From assembly GCA_963978545.1 (NCBI GenBank), contig OZ021730.1, forward strand, positions 11,663,796 through 11,727,795: a stretch of DNA of 64,000 nt. The letters run 5' to 3'. Position 1 is the stretch's first letter; every line of letters starts with the position of its first letter. Source of the DNA: Linyphia triangularis. Lineage: Eukaryota; Arthropoda; Arachnida; Araneae; Linyphiidae. Below, in pieces: positions 12,290 through 23,136 of this stretch. The position numbers and the translations under genes were made by a program. The notes beneath the pieces are model-generated. The model searched no databases, was not told where the DNA came from, and was given only the letters and a program-made list of their open reading frames with translations.

Positions 12290-12680
12290 ACCCTAATTAT
12301 TTTTGTGTCATACTTTTCGTAGTCTTCACAGCATCCCGATTAATGTTTGCGTTCTATGAGAATCCAGTAGAGCTTCCCTAGGACAACAACTATATCTTTT
12401 ATGTAGTTTTTTGTTTTTGTTTATTTAATTATTTATTATTATCATTGCTATTACTTCATTTTGTTTGAGATTGTTTTATACATACTACAACACTCTTAAT
12501 TTAATCTGTCTGCTACTAATTTAACATCTTTTTTTCCCCACTTTTTTTTAATCCTTACGCTATCTTTTTTATGTTTTCTTAATTGTATTTATGTCATAAT
12601 TTTCGTATTCTTAACAGCATCCAGATTCATGTCTGATTTTTGTGAGAATCCAGTAGTGCTTCCCTAGGACAACATCCATC
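12290..12680 (+). repeat. Dispersed repeat with internal duplication, copy 1
   Basis: A module containing GAATCCAGTAG and CTTCCCTAGGACAAC occurs twice with a period of 286 bases (at 12,361 and 12,647), joined by an AT-rich spacer that includes TTTAATCTGTCTGCTACTAA. The whole arrangement recurs at 24,126-24,565 in the same orientation, so it is a dispersed repeat family. No coding capacity and no tRNA head are seen; class unknown. Confidence 0.75.
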
Positions 12681-13012
12681 TATCCATCCATTTTTTGCTC
12701 AAAATCATGACTTTCTATGACAAAATGTAACCTTATTCATGGCTTTCAATGACATTTCCTGATAAATTATACTTACTTGACAAAAATGTATCTTAAAAAA
12801 AATAAAAAAATATTGTAATTAAAGTTATTATTCGATGGGAATGCTTTTTATATCTTTTTTCTAACCTAGAATGAAGTAATACATTTTTCCCGATTCAATT
12901 CTCCAATTTATGAAAAATTCCATTATAATGGACTATTGAAATTGTTAGAATTGTTAATTACACTGATATTTCCCTGTTGTAAATACTATTTATCATTGAT
13001 ATTGCAACAAGT
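12681..13012. other. No gene seen; AT-rich spacer
   Basis: Simple AT-rich sequence with short duplications around ATGACTTTC / ATGGCTTTC near 12,705-12,750. Nothing recognisable. Confidence 0.5.
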
Positions 13013-13399
13013 TTAAAAAATATTACCAGTAAAAGATGTTGAAGGCAGAATAGGAGATGACATTACGTTCGAAGGCTGATTTGACGAAATAATGGACAAT
13101 GGCTGGATTGGCGACGGTGGCACAGGTAAATTTGCAGCAAAATTGCTAGTTTCCTCTTCATCACTTGTGTCCAAGATTACATCTCGCTTTCTCCGTTTGG
13201 GTATATAAATGTCTGGAATATGCGATTTCGTTCTTCTATGGGACCTGTCCTCATAGTCGGTTGAAACTTCTATATCCGATCGGAATTCCGCCCGGCGCAA
13301 TTGTTTTCTACCCGACTCATACGAATCTGAAAAGAAAAACCAAAATATTTTAACTCTTTTGGTAATAATATCCAAGAAGTAAAATACATAGTACTAAGT

Positions 13400-13983
13400 T
13401 AAGGTCAGAATTTTTTTTAACACGAATACTGACATTACATCAATGATGAAAAAATTATAAAAACGAATTTAAATTAAATATTATAAAACAAAATTTCTAA
13501 ATAAAATTTCAATATAAAAGACAATGTTGTTGATGAAATCATCAGGTTTTAAAGCATTTCAAAACAGATTTAAATTAAGCAATCAAATCAACAAAAGCTA
13601 TTGCTAAAGTTAGAAACGCTTGAAAAATTAAACATGTTGTATACTGAAATAGATGACCTAGATTTAAAAGTAAACACACAACATTTTGAGCTTTGAGTTT
13701 TCCTTAAGTGATAAGAAGTCTAAGAAATTAAGTATTACATTTAAAGGGCCGAATGATTGTGTGTTTGATCCAATGTTTACGCTGGGGTACAAAATTTCTT
13801 TAACAAAAAAAGTTAAAATCACAATTTTTACTTTAGCATTTTGCTAAAATGATTACGAGTTCCATCATTTAAGATGTTTGATTCAACACAATTAAAACAC
13901 TATTTATTATAAAATCATTATTAATTTATTTTTTTCAATTACCTACTAAATTACCCTCATCTCAAACATTTATTAGTGGAATT
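13400..13983. other. Intron sequence of the DUF4806-like gene, nothing else seen
   Basis: AT-rich, with many short A and T runs and no open frame of note. Confidence 0.5.
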
Positions 13984-13997
13984 CCCAAATAAGAAAA

Positions 13998-14132
13998 GCC
14001 GAGGTTGCGGGTTCGAGCCCCGTGTTAGGCATGGGTGTTTGTAAATGTATGTTAACTTGTCTAATGACGAATGTTTCGGCGCATTATAGCCCTCGTGTTG
14101 CTGACTGCGCCAGATAATCTGAAAACAACCAA
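13998..14132 (+). mobile_element. tRNA-derived SINE, 5'-truncated
   Basis: Starts within the tRNA-like head, keeping a B box (GGGTTCGAGCCCC), then a body with GTGTTTGTAAATGTATG and a 3' tail with the stem GGCGCATTATAGCCC...GCGCC and CAACC repeats. Flanked by a perfect 14-base target duplication CCCAAATAAGAAAA (13,984-13,997 and 14,133-14,146). The 3' tail resembles the LINE tails in this window, so LINE machinery presumably moved it. Confidence 0.92.
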
Positions 14133-14396
14133 CCCAAATAAGAAAAACAGAAAGGATATTACGTTTAATAATTTGCTTTCTTAAAGAAATCACTTACCAG
14201 TAGTGTTCACGAGTTTCAAAACAGGATATTTTTTCAATCCTTCCTGTACTTCTCCCATCTCTTTCACTGATTTGAAATACCTCTTGCTATTCACCTCATA
14301 CTTGGGAAAGCTGCACATCTTTGAGTTATGGGACAACCAATTATGAGGGATTAGCTGTACTCCATCGCTGAATTCAGCCACATAATAGAGATTCAT

Positions 14397-14837
14397 AACT
14401 GCCAACAAATTTAAACGAATAAGATTAGTTAAGAGGAGTCTTTACGCATTGCAGTTCAGAATCAGTACTTAAAAATTAATCAATCTGTTGTCAAGAACAA
14501 TCATACAGAGTAGAAATTCCGTAAAAGTTTGCTCAATACAATCCTTCGTGCCAATTTCATCTCAAATGCTTGCCTTAGAAAAGATTTTATGATTTGACCT
14601 CGTTTGGTGGTCTGCAATCTTCATTTTCAGAGCTAGCAGACAGGTCAGTGACAACCAATTCTAATCATATGGCATGACCACATGATCTAGTTTGAAGTAC
14701 AAATTTATGTTCAGTTAGAAAGTGGTTTCATTTAAAATAAAAACTTTCTTGATTATCACTAACATCGTTGTTTTATTTATTTTTTAAATCTAGTCTAAAG
14801 ACGTAAAGGAACATTCTGATTTTGTAAGATAATTTCT
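14397..14837. other. No gene seen upstream of the DUF4806-like exon
   Basis: AT-rich sequence, possibly the 5' flank or promoter of the minus-strand gene. No recognisable element. Confidence 0.45.
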
Positions 14838-14851
14838 CTTGGGGCTGCAAT

Positions 14852-15484
14852 CCCCTCAGGGGGTTTACTTTCTATAAGTAAATACGGGCTTCACAACCCC
14901 GGGGTGCCCCAGTGATCTATCCCTCCTTCTGTTTTACCTTCTCGTTTTGGTTTTGTATTTATCGTTTGACTTCTTTCTTCCCTCGTTGTGGTTACCTCTT
15001 TAGAGGTGAGGGCTCCCCTTGAGATGCTTTGTGCCGCTCTGTTGCTATCAGCTTCTCTCGGGGATTATATCACCCACGTGTTTGCCGTGCGTGGAGACCC
15101 GTGTCTCTGGAAAGGGGGATCCTGGTAGTTGAGGGGCGACATACTGTCCCAATACACTACTTTGGCCCTTGCTTCAGATAAACGGGAGGTGCACATTGGT
15201 CCCGTGTGTATCAATCGGCTGGTCGTCCGACCTCGTCGGCGGCTAGGGATCAAGCTTCCGGCTCGTCTGCTGGGAATCTCGTTAAGGGTGGAGACTTCTA
15301 CAGGGACGAGTCGGTCGCGTATAGGCACTGGATAACCTGTTAGTGACATACCGTGCGTAACTGTTTAGTTGCGATTTTCTTTTCTTTCATTATTTTAGTT
15401 GCTGGCCGGTATGCACTAACCCCGAGATCGCGGACTCCACGGTGGGTGGGACTCTAGTGCCCGAATAAAAATAAACTAAAACCA
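14852..15484 (+). promoter_or_regulatory. 5' UTR of copy 5, of family B type
   Basis: Matches the leaders at 5583 and 48,954 almost base for base up to CTAGTGCCCGAAT near 15,466, then diverges just before the ORF1 ATG. The terminal hairpin TTTACTT/AAGTAAA is present at 14,865-14,883. A promoter role is expected from LINE biology. Confidence 0.6.
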
Positions 15485-16846
15485 ATGGAATCTTTATCTC
15501 TTTCTTCAGGCCCGACGGGAGGCCCTAATCCCCAATATCAACTTACATCTACAAAGCGTGCAATAGAGGTCGACAATATTGCTATAAAAAAACAAGCTTC
15601 TCTACTGAATGAACCATCTTTTCTAATCGTACAATCCGAATCCGGAGAATTGGGTAAAATGTCCCCTTTTTTCATACAGAAGGGGATAAAAGGTATCTGT
15701 GGAAACGAGCCTAAAAACATTAAAAAACTAAGATCGGGTGACTTTCTTGTTGAAACAAAGGACTCCAGACAATCACAATATTTACTTTCAGCATCTGCAA
15801 TGGGAAATATTAAAATAACCGTAACCCCACACAAAGGTCTCAATTCATCCCAAGGCGTCATTTCGGAATCGGATCTTCAACATGTTGAAGATTCCGAAAT
15901 CCTAAAAGAACTCTCTCCCCAAGGGGTTACAAATGTTCGCCGAATCACCATCAAGAGGGATGACAAAATACTAAACACCAAGCATTTAATATTAACGTTT
16001 AACTCCTCCAAACTACCTAACAAAATCACAGCTGGTTACCTGAGTTGTCCTGTAAGACCATATATTCCCAACCCATTGCGATGCTTTAATTGCCAAAAGT
16101 TCGGGCATTCAAAACATACATGCAGGAGTAAAGTAGAAGTTTGCGCAGTGTGTGGCAGCACTGAACATAAAAGCGAAGGCTGCCAAGCTGAGCCCACCTG
16201 CGTAAACTGCACTGGAGATCATCCATCTTTCTCCAGGAAATGCCCTACATACAATAAAGAAAAAAGAATCCAAGAAATAAAAACTCACAATAGCATCTCA
16301 TACCCCGAAGCCCGAACTATTTATGAAACCACAATAGAAAATTCTATGGCCAAAACAATAGCCAAAGCAATTGCCTCCAAATCAACACAAGTAAAATCAA
16401 TAGCCACACAAACAGATATTAATGTACCTAATTCTCAAATGTCACCCGAACAACTGCTTAAATGCTTTTCCCCGCTCGTCAAACACAGTACCTCTGCATC
16501 TCAGACGATCCCAGTTCCCGGAAATGCGAAATCCAATAAAAATCTCCCCAAAACTACTGTAAAACCTCTAAAAAACAAAAAGCAATCTGAAACTAAACAA
16601 ACCAGTAAACCCGGAGAAGCGCTAAAAACCAAAATACAATCAAAAATCCAGTCAAATAAACAACAAAAAGTAAAAGCAAAGAAAGACAAATTTGAATCAT
16701 CAGAAACATCCACTGATGATGATACTGATGTCATCTCGGGTCTGGAGCCAGGTGACATGGAGGTCGACCCAGGCCTCGAGACCCCTGCTCTTCTTCATCC
16801 GAGGAGCAAGTCACTAGACCGGCGGATCGGCAATTCTTCCAAGTAA
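15485..16846 (+). CDS. LINE ORF1, zinc-knuckle protein (family A)
   Basis: 453 residues, start ATG preceded by AACTAAAACCA. The N-terminal region holds the conserved core (PFFIQKGIKG, LRSGDFLVET, TPHKGLNSSQGVISESDLQ). Three CCHC knuckles follow the conserved RPYIPNPLRC: CFNCQKFGHSKHTC, CAVCGSTEHKSEGC, CVNCTGDHPSFSRKC (about residues 202-253). The C-terminal third is lysine/serine/threonine-rich and ends in an acidic patch, then PRSKSLDRR. Expected role: RNA binding and nucleic-acid chaperone in the LINE particle, cytoplasm and nucleus. It is about 70 residues longer than family B ORF1, mostly in the C-terminal tail. Confidence 0.92.
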   Translation: MESLSLSSGPTGGPNPQYQLTSTKRAIEVDNIAIKKQASLLNEPSFLIVQSESGELGKMSPFFIQKGIKGICGNEPKNIKKLRSGDFLVETKDSRQSQYLLSASAMGNIKITVTPHKGLNSSQGVISESDLQHVEDSEILKELSPQGVTNVRRITIKRDDKILNTKHLILTFNSSKLPNKITAGYLSCPVRPYIPNPLRCFNCQKFGHSKHTCRSKVEVCAVCGSTEHKSEGCQAEPTCVNCTGDHPSFSRKCPTYNKEKRIQEIKTHNSISYPEARTIYETTIENSMAKTIAKAIASKSTQVKSIATQTDINVPNSQMSPEQLLKCFSPLVKHSTSASQTIPVPGNAKSNKNLPKTTVKPLKNKKQSETKQTSKPGEALKTKIQSKIQSNKQQKVKAKKDKFESSETSTDDDTDVISGLEPGDMEVDPGLETPALLHPRSKSLDRRIGNSSK

Positions 16847-16854
16847 CATTCAAT

Positions 16855-19800
16855 ATGTTATCTTGGAACTGTCGCGGTTTCCACCACAATTCGGTAGATA
16901 TAAAACATCTCGTAGATTTACACAAACCTGTCTGTTTCTGTTTGCAAGAGACCCTCTTGAAGCCTTTTCAGAGCTCTCTTGTTAGGGGGTATAGTCCTCT
17001 ACGTAAGGACTACCTCAACGGCGATAGAGCTAGCGGTGGTGTTGCTATATTTACATCCAATAGCAGTCCATCCACCCCGCTATCGCTCACGACCACCTTA
17101 CAAGCTGTTGCCGTTAGAGTCGCTGTAAAAAATAAATTAGTAACAGTTTGCTCAATCTATCTCCCCCCTAATCGTAACATCCGACAATCAGAATTAGACA
17201 GGCTTTGTGACCAGCTTCCACCCCCTATTATTTTAATGGGGGATTTCAATGGTCACAGTCCTCTTTGGGGTAGCCCAGACATAAATCAACGTGGAAGACA
17301 AGTTGAAAAGTTATTAGACGACTATAATCTTTGTGTCCTCAATAACGGGCAACCAACACATTTCCACACCCCATCGAGGACATTTCACGCCGTCGATCTT
17401 ACCTTGTGTTCACCATCTCTCCTACATCTATGGTCTTTTCATGTCGGACGGGATCCTTACCATAGTGATCATTTCCCTATCCGACTGGAGATGTTAGGAG
17501 TCGATGCTGTTCCCTCTGTTCGTATACCTCGTTTCAAAATAGAATCAGCAGATTGGGAACAGTTTTCTTCCCTCGTCCACTTCTATGACGAGATGGTGAA
17601 CCAAGATGACATCGATGAAGCTGTTAATTCTATCACCCATGCCATCTTGGAAGCTGCTCGTTCATCCATACCTATGACATCTACCAAGCTACCGAAAACT
17701 CCCAAACCGTGGTGGAATAACGACTGTAAAATTGCCCACAAAAAGCAGAGGAATACTTGGGGTATCTTTCGCCGATACCCCACTGAAGCCAACCTTATAG
17801 CTTTTAAATGTGCTCGAGCTGAAGCTCGTAGGATCCGCCGGCGTAGCCAGAAGGACTCTTGGATGCGTTATGTCAGCACTATAACATCGAATACCTCTTC
17901 TAAAAGGGTCTGGAACAAGATTAATAAAATCAAGGGCCAATATCCTAGACACTCTACTTCTATCTTAGAGACTAATCTAGGAATAGTTTCAGATCCTAAA
18001 GGTATTGCTGACACTCTGGCTGATTCCTTTGCTAAAATATCTAGCAATTCGAATTACCAAGAGCCGTTTGCCTCTATTAAACGCAAAGCTGAGAAAACTA
18101 AATTGAATTTCACATCTACCGCGTTGGAAAACTATAATGCTGATTTTACCATGGCCGAGCTGATGCGAGCTCTTTCCAACACTCGAGGCTCGGCTGTTGG
18201 TTACGACGAAATTCATTATAGTATGCTTAAACATCTCCAGCCTTTCCAACTGAAGTTTATTCTCAAGCTGTACAATAGGATCTGGCGGGAAAATAAATTT
18301 CCGTCAGCATGGCAACGTGCTCTTGTGATTCCAATTGTCAAGCCAGGTAAAGACCCTAAGAGTCCTTCCAACTATAGGCCTATAGCATTGACTAGTTGCA
18401 TGTGCAAATTACTTGAAAAATTAGTCAACGCTCGCCTCCTTTTTTATTTGGAAAATAACAATTGTCTCTCTCGGTTTCAAAATGGTTTCCGTCGTGAACG
18501 AAGTACACTTGACAACCTGCTCCTCCTTGAAACATCTATTCGGGAGGCATTTGTCAAGCGGAACCATTTGGTGTCTGTATTTTTCGACATGGAGAAAGCC
18601 TATGACCGTACTTGGAGATATGGTATCCTCAGAGACCTTCATAATTTAGGTCTCAGAGGAAATTTACCACTCTTTATTGAGAATTTCCTTTCTCGGAGAG
18701 TCTTCCAAGTACGAGTCAACTCTGTCTTATCCGATGAGTTCATTCAGGAGCAAGGCGTTCCCCAGGGAAGTGTATTGAGCTGCGCACTGTTTATTGTCAA
18801 AGTTAACGACATTATGACCTGCCTACCACCTGCAGTGTCTGGTTCGCTTTTCGTCGACGACTTCCAGATAACGTGCGCCTCAATAAATATGTCTCTTATT
18901 GAAAGACAGGTCCAAATTGCCATCAGAAGGATTTCGGACTGGGCTAATCAGAATGGCTTTGCATTCAATGCACAAAAGACCGTGGCCATGCACTTCTGCA
19001 GGAAACGTGAGCTTCATAACGACCCTGAGCTTTTTATAAATGGGGCTCAGATCCCTATTGTATCAGAAACGAAGTTTCTTGGGGTCATTTTTGATCCGAA
19101 GCTCACGTTCCTGCCTCATATAAAACATCTGAGACTAAAGTGCACTAAAGCTCTGAACCTTCTGAAAGTGCTGTCTAACACTTCCTGGGGTGCTGATACC
19201 ACCTCCATGTTACGGATATACAGATGCCTTGTTCGTTCCAAACTTGATTATGGTTCTGTGGTGTACGGATCCGCCAGAAAATCGGTGTTGATGCTCCTTG
19301 ACCCTGTCCACCACCAAGGTGTCAGAATCGCATCTGGAGCCTTCCGTACATCACCAATTCCAAGTTTACTTAATATATGTTTGGAGCAACCTTTGAAACT
19401 GAGACGAGACAAGCTGTGTTTAAAATTTTATTTTAAAATTAAAAGTCACCCACGTCATCCTCTCTCTCATAATATTTATAATCCATCTCATACGAGACTT
19501 TTTAACTCACGCCCATCTTGCATTCCATCATTTTCATTGCGAATTCATTTAATTCTTACATCTCATAATATTGATAATTTCAGGATTCGTCCTCTCACAT
19601 TCACACAACCACCTTGGCATCCTCATAACATCAAAGTTTTAAATGTATTTAGTAATTTTAAAAAATGTGAAACACCAGATGTAATATTTAATCATCTGTT
19701 TTATTACCATAGACATAACTTTTCAAATTTTAAAGCAATGTATACAGATGGGTCGAAAAGCCAGGGACATGTCGGAGCAGCTGCAGTTTACGACGATAAC

Positions 19801-20532
19801 ATCTTCTCACGTGAGCTGCATCAAAGCTGCTCCATCTTTACAGCTGAGTCCCTGGCTATCTTCTTGGCCTTGCAATATATTTTACAGCAAGGCCATAGCC
19901 AGTGGATTATTTATACAGATTCGAAGAGCTGTTTAGATGCGTTAAGTAATCCACTCAGCCAGACCCATCCTTTTATTTTAGATATTTTAAAGATTCATTC
20001 AACACTTTTAGATAGAGGTTTTAATGTTCTTTTTTGTTGGATCCCAGGTCATGTGGGGATCATGGGTAACGAGCGCGCAGACACAATAGCTCGAACTGCA
20101 AGTGGACCTAGGAGCACTTGGCTCTGCCCTGACGACGCATATAAAGCTTGTGACACTGCTCTGTCTCTCACTTGGCAGGCCATGTGGGATGCACAGACAG
20201 CTAACAAGCTGCGTTCGTTTCAGCCCTTAATATCTGGATTCGCTAATATACAACAATCCCGGAAAAGGGAAGTGCTCCTGACCCGTCTTAGAATAGGCCA
20301 CACTCGTTTTACCCATGTGCATCTTCTGCTGGCAGAAGATGCCCCCACATGCAACACCTGCGGAATTGTGTTCTCTGTGTTCCATATTTTAAATGAATGT
20401 CCAGCTTTTAACGCCATCAGATTGAGACTTTTTAAAATGAATCATCCTCCATTATCATCTCTTTTAAGTTCACCCCCACATGAAAATCTTTTTAGATTCT
20501 TACTTGAGATTGGCTTTTATTACTTGATTTAG
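16855..20532 (+). CDS. LINE ORF2: endonuclease, reverse transcriptase, RNase H (family A), intact
   Basis: 1,225 residues from ATG at 16,855, eight bases after the ORF1 stop. Endonuclease about 1-225: SWNCRGF, QETLLK, GDFNGHSPLWG, SDHFPI. Reverse transcriptase about 480-760: YRPIALTS, FFDMEKAYD (about 575), GVPQGSVLS, FVDD (about 665). RNase H about 960-1,080: YTDGSKSQG, AESLAI, YTDSKSC, IPGHVGIMGNERAD, with the catalytic D-E-D pattern in place. C-terminal CX2C...HX4C finger near 1,165. It would nick target DNA and copy the RNA by target-primed reverse transcription. Against sister copies, the usual QSGFRRGRST reads QNGFRRERST here, two changes in a conserved RT motif that could lower activity. 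Confidence 0.95.
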   Translation: MLSWNCRGFHHNSVDIKHLVDLHKPVCFCLQETLLKPFQSSLVRGYSPLRKDYLNGDRASGGVAIFTSNSSPSTPLSLTTTLQAVAVRVAVKNKLVTVCSIYLPPNRNIRQSELDRLCDQLPPPIILMGDFNGHSPLWGSPDINQRGRQVEKLLDDYNLCVLNNGQPTHFHTPSRTFHAVDLTLCSPSLLHLWSFHVGRDPYHSDHFPIRLEMLGVDAVPSVRIPRFKIESADWEQFSSLVHFYDEMVNQDDIDEAVNSITHAILEAARSSIPMTSTKLPKTPKPWWNNDCKIAHKKQRNTWGIFRRYPTEANLIAFKCARAEARRIRRRSQKDSWMRYVSTITSNTSSKRVWNKINKIKGQYPRHSTSILETNLGIVSDPKGIADTLADSFAKISSNSNYQEPFASIKRKAEKTKLNFTSTALENYNADFTMAELMRALSNTRGSAVGYDEIHYSMLKHLQPFQLKFILKLYNRIWRENKFPSAWQRALVIPIVKPGKDPKSPSNYRPIALTSCMCKLLEKLVNARLLFYLENNNCLSRFQNGFRRERSTLDNLLLLETSIREAFVKRNHLVSVFFDMEKAYDRTWRYGILRDLHNLGLRGNLPLFIENFLSRRVFQVRVNSVLSDEFIQEQGVPQGSVLSCALFIVKVNDIMTCLPPAVSGSLFVDDFQITCASINMSLIERQVQIAIRRISDWANQNGFAFNAQKTVAMHFCRKRELHNDPELFINGAQIPIVSETKFLGVIFDPKLTFLPHIKHLRLKCTKALNLLKVLSNTSWGADTTSMLRIYRCLVRSKLDYGSVVYGSARKSVLMLLDPVHHQGVRIASGAFRTSPIPSLLNICLEQPLKLRRDKLCLKFYFKIKSHPRHPLSHNIYNPSHTRLFNSRPSCIPSFSLRIHLILTSHNIDNFRIRPLTFTQPPWHPHNIKVLNVFSNFKKCETPDVIFNHLFYYHRHNFSNFKAMYTDGSKSQGHVGAAAVYDDNIFSRELHQSCSIFTAESLAIFLALQYILQQGHSQWIIYTDSKSCLDALSNPLSQTHPFILDILKIHSTLLDRGFNVLFCWIPGHVGIMGNERADTIARTASGPRSTWLCPDDAYKACDTALSLTWQAMWDAQTANKLRSFQPLISGFANIQQSRKREVLLTRLRIGHTRFTHVHLLLAEDAPTCNTCGIVFSVFHILNECPAFNAIRLRLFKMNHPPLSSLLSSPPHENLFRFLLEIGFYYLI

Positions 20533-21022
20533 AATTTTATTTCAAATCTTTTACCCTTTGTTGATCTCAATATATTTTTAATCGTTTATTTTTAACATGG
20601 TTGATTTAGATAAATTTGTTCGGCGCAGTATGGCCCACGTGAAGCCCTTGCGCCAGGAAATCGAACCAACCAACCAACCAACTTGGGGCTGCAATATTTT
20701 CATTGTCTGATACTTGCAACTACTTTTCTACCATTGAAATTTAACACTTTATTGAATATTGCTTTTCTATTTTCTTGTGATTTGAATAGGATGATGAGAT
20801 CGAGCTCTCCAAGAATTAGAGGCAATAACTTTGACAGAGTTGAGTTTCTTTAAGATCTTCTTCTTGATGTATTCAAAAGTTAGATTACTTGAGAAAAATA
20901 TACCAAAAATTTTAATATTTTCTACAGTAGGGATAAATTTTCTATTGAGATAAAATGACCGATTATTGTTAGCTTTTAAATTTGAAAAGTATACAATTTC
21001 AAATTTTTCTGGGCGAATAATT

Positions 21023-22630
21023 TTACAGATTGTGCAAAAAAGGCAACAACGCACTTTCATTATAGAATGGCAACATACTGTATTTCTGTGATATGTCATT
21101 AGCAGGCCATTTTTTTAAAGTAGACTGCTTCCGAGCCTTAAAAATGCCCAGTAAGGATGATTGGCACGGCCTTGTATATAAGCTACATTTATCTAAAAAG
21201 GATCTGCCAATAATTATATATCCCTCTTTTGCACAATACTCAATTTTATTAATGAACACTATCTCTCCAGATTTCATCAGACAGCATGAATCATTTAATG
21301 AATTGCCCTTGAAAGAAAATTTACTATTTACAAGCTTTGATGTTTTATCAAAAAATTTAAATGCTTGAGAATCATTCAATGGTTTTCTAGTTTCCAATTG
21401 CTCAAAATTCCTTTTGGCAATTTGCTGTACAGGCATATTAGTCTTCCTAATGCTTTTCTTCAGTACTTTCATGTAATTTTCACACCTGAAAGCACTGAAG
21501 TTGTCTAAAGAGCCAAAGTTTTTTTGCATCACTTGCCAAATGAATTAACCCATGAACGTTATGGGAGATGTTGTGAATGCCATAAATATGGCCAAACCAC
21601 TGCACAAAATGAACCAATATGCCATCGACATATTTTAAATCGGGGGAATTATGGCACAGCATTCTTATTGCAACATGCAATGACAGGAAATGGTCATATT
21701 TCTCCTTCGTTAAAATTCCATGTAGCACAATAGGAGCAATATATAATAAAAATTGGCGGAATTCTGTCGCTTTCCAATTTTTTATTTCCTCCCAACCTAT
21801 AGGTTTTCTGACAAATTCAGTCGGAATGCAACTTTTTAACGAAACTAAATTGCTAGAAATCCTGCCAACATATCTTCCAAGTATTCTTACACCATTTAAA
21901 CTTCCTTTAATCCAATGTAATAGTATTTTTCGAACAACTCCCAAGCAAACCAAGTGCATGTAGTCTAAAGGGACATTCGTTACAAGTCCAAAACTTGGAA
22001 TTCTTGAAAATGGTGAAGTTACATGTTTCAAATGATAATTTCGATCTGTTTTTGTTTCAAAATCTGCATCGGTTCTTCCATCAGCATTAATTTGTGGAAA
22101 ACAAATTTTATTTTTAATATATTCTCCTTCAGTAACGCATTTCGTGCAACTAGAATATCCAGCATGACCCTTAATACAGAGAACAAAAGATTTTGCTGGA
22201 ACATAACATATCACCATTTTTAAAATAAGGTTAATTTTTGTTCCTTTATATTCATTTCCATGGTCAACTAAGTACTGAATTTCTTCAACAAAATCACTTA
22301 GACATTTGGCGAATGAGGTTTTTCATTCCCTTCGTAAATGCCAATAAGAAAAACCTCATATTTTTTATGCATAAAACATCCCAATATGGGCCAGAAAGCA
22401 CTTCTAGATGATCTAGATAACGGAGTGCCATCAAAGTTTACAGCAAGCTCTAATGTTTCAATCTTTTCTGAAGTACTTTCTAAGGTTTTCACAATTGGTG
22501 CATTTAGTCCAAAGTGTACATATACTCCTGGTGGCACATATCTTACTTCTGTTTTACGGGGCGTTTTCAATAATGTTCTCGAATCGGAAGGTAAATTTTC
22601 GTGACATTTGTGTTTTTTTAATAATTTCAA
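21023..22630 (-). pseudogene. 'Transposase domain-containing' gene, frameshifted
   Basis: Three overlapping minus-strand frames read in order as one protein: 22,630-22,298 (VPPGVYVHFG, NFDGTPLSRSSRSAFWPILG, GIYEGNEKPHS), then from about 22,305 to 21,520 (CIKGHAGYSSCTKC, RIPSFGLVTNVPLDYMHLVC, LGRYVGRISSNL, NISHNVHGLIHLASDA), then 21,532-21,023 (GSLDNFSAFRCENYMKVLKK, ending LLPFLHNL). This layout is the one I know from arthropod 'transposase domain-containing' proteins related to plant Tnp2/DUF4218-type transposases. One-base frameshifts lie near 22,300 and 21,535. It shares strand with the DUF4806-like gene downstream; without the LINE between them the spacer is about 0.8 kb. The catalytic residues cannot be assigned with confidence. 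Confidence 0.7.
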
Positions 22631-23120
22631 GACATAATTCTCGCCAAACCTTATAGCCTTTTGGGTTGTGGTTTGGCGAACATTATGCTTTCACGCCGCC
22701 AAAATGGATTACATACCTATGGGCACTGTGACGATCTACCGTCTAAGTTATGTCTAGTTAAGTTGAAGTTTAGTATAGTATGCGCCTACGATTACAATTA
22801 CGATTTACATTTCTTTTTCGGAAAATTTAAATCTTAATAATTTCACTAAAATAAAAACAATGTTTGTCTATTGTGCAGAAATTAGGAAAAATTAAATGTG
22901 ATCGTAATTGACATTGAAAATATTTGAATTGCACTAAAAACCAGTTTAAAAAAAATATTTTCCATAACATTAAACTTCATATCTTTAGGTTAACCTCTGA
23001 TATTCATTTTTCTTTTATTGCCGTAATAATTATATTTTTTGATACATTTAGAATAGATAACAATATTCATTTTAAGTGTCAGCGGCGCCAATGTTTTGAA
23101 TAACAATATGACTTTTATAA
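22631..23120. other. Upstream of the transposase-domain gene, no gene seen
   Basis: Likely 5' flank of the minus-strand gene. AT-rich, with no clear terminal inverted repeat. Confidence 0.45.
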
Positions 23121-23136
23121 TCAAGATATATTAAAG

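Larger units (their letters stand above)
13026..14396 (-). pseudogene. DUF4806-type gene, two exons of the N-terminal half
   Basis: Exon 1 (14,396-14,198) reads from ATG: MNLYYVAEFSDGVQLIP..NWL, the start pattern of arthropod DUF4806 proteins, ending at a GTAAGT donor. Exon 2 (13,326-13,026) follows a TTTTCAG acceptor, restores frame with DSYESGRKQLRRAEFRSD and continues with basic (PKRRKRD) and acidic (DTSDEEE) stretches to a possible GTAATA donor. The conserved C-terminal domain is not found downstream, so the gene is incomplete or lies in exons I cannot see. A SINE sits in the intron. Function is unknown; in my recollection such genes often accompany a transposase-domain gene, and one lies upstream on the same strand. 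Assignment is by recall of the family pattern. Confidence 0.55.
14852..20681 (+). mobile_element. Full-length LINE with family A ORFs, copy 5, coding-competent
   Basis: 5,830 bases, bracketed by a perfect 14-base target duplication CTTGGGGCTGCAAT (14,838-14,851 and 20,682-20,695). Starts CCCCTCAGGGGG, with 5' UTR, intact ORF1, intact ORF2 eight bases downstream, a 3' UTR with GGCGCAGTATGGCCC near 20,622 and an AACC-repeat tail. Both ORFs lack stops, so this may be a recently active copy. Its leader is nearly identical to family B leaders while its ORFs and tail are family A, indicating a mosaic. It inserted into the spacer between the transposase-domain gene and the DUF4806-like gene. Confidence 0.95.

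Noticed and set aside
20767..21099. 110-codon minus-strand frame next to the transposase-domain gene
   Set aside because: The gene reaches a natural-looking end (LLPFLHNL) at 21,023; this frame overlaps it out of frame and shows no motif.
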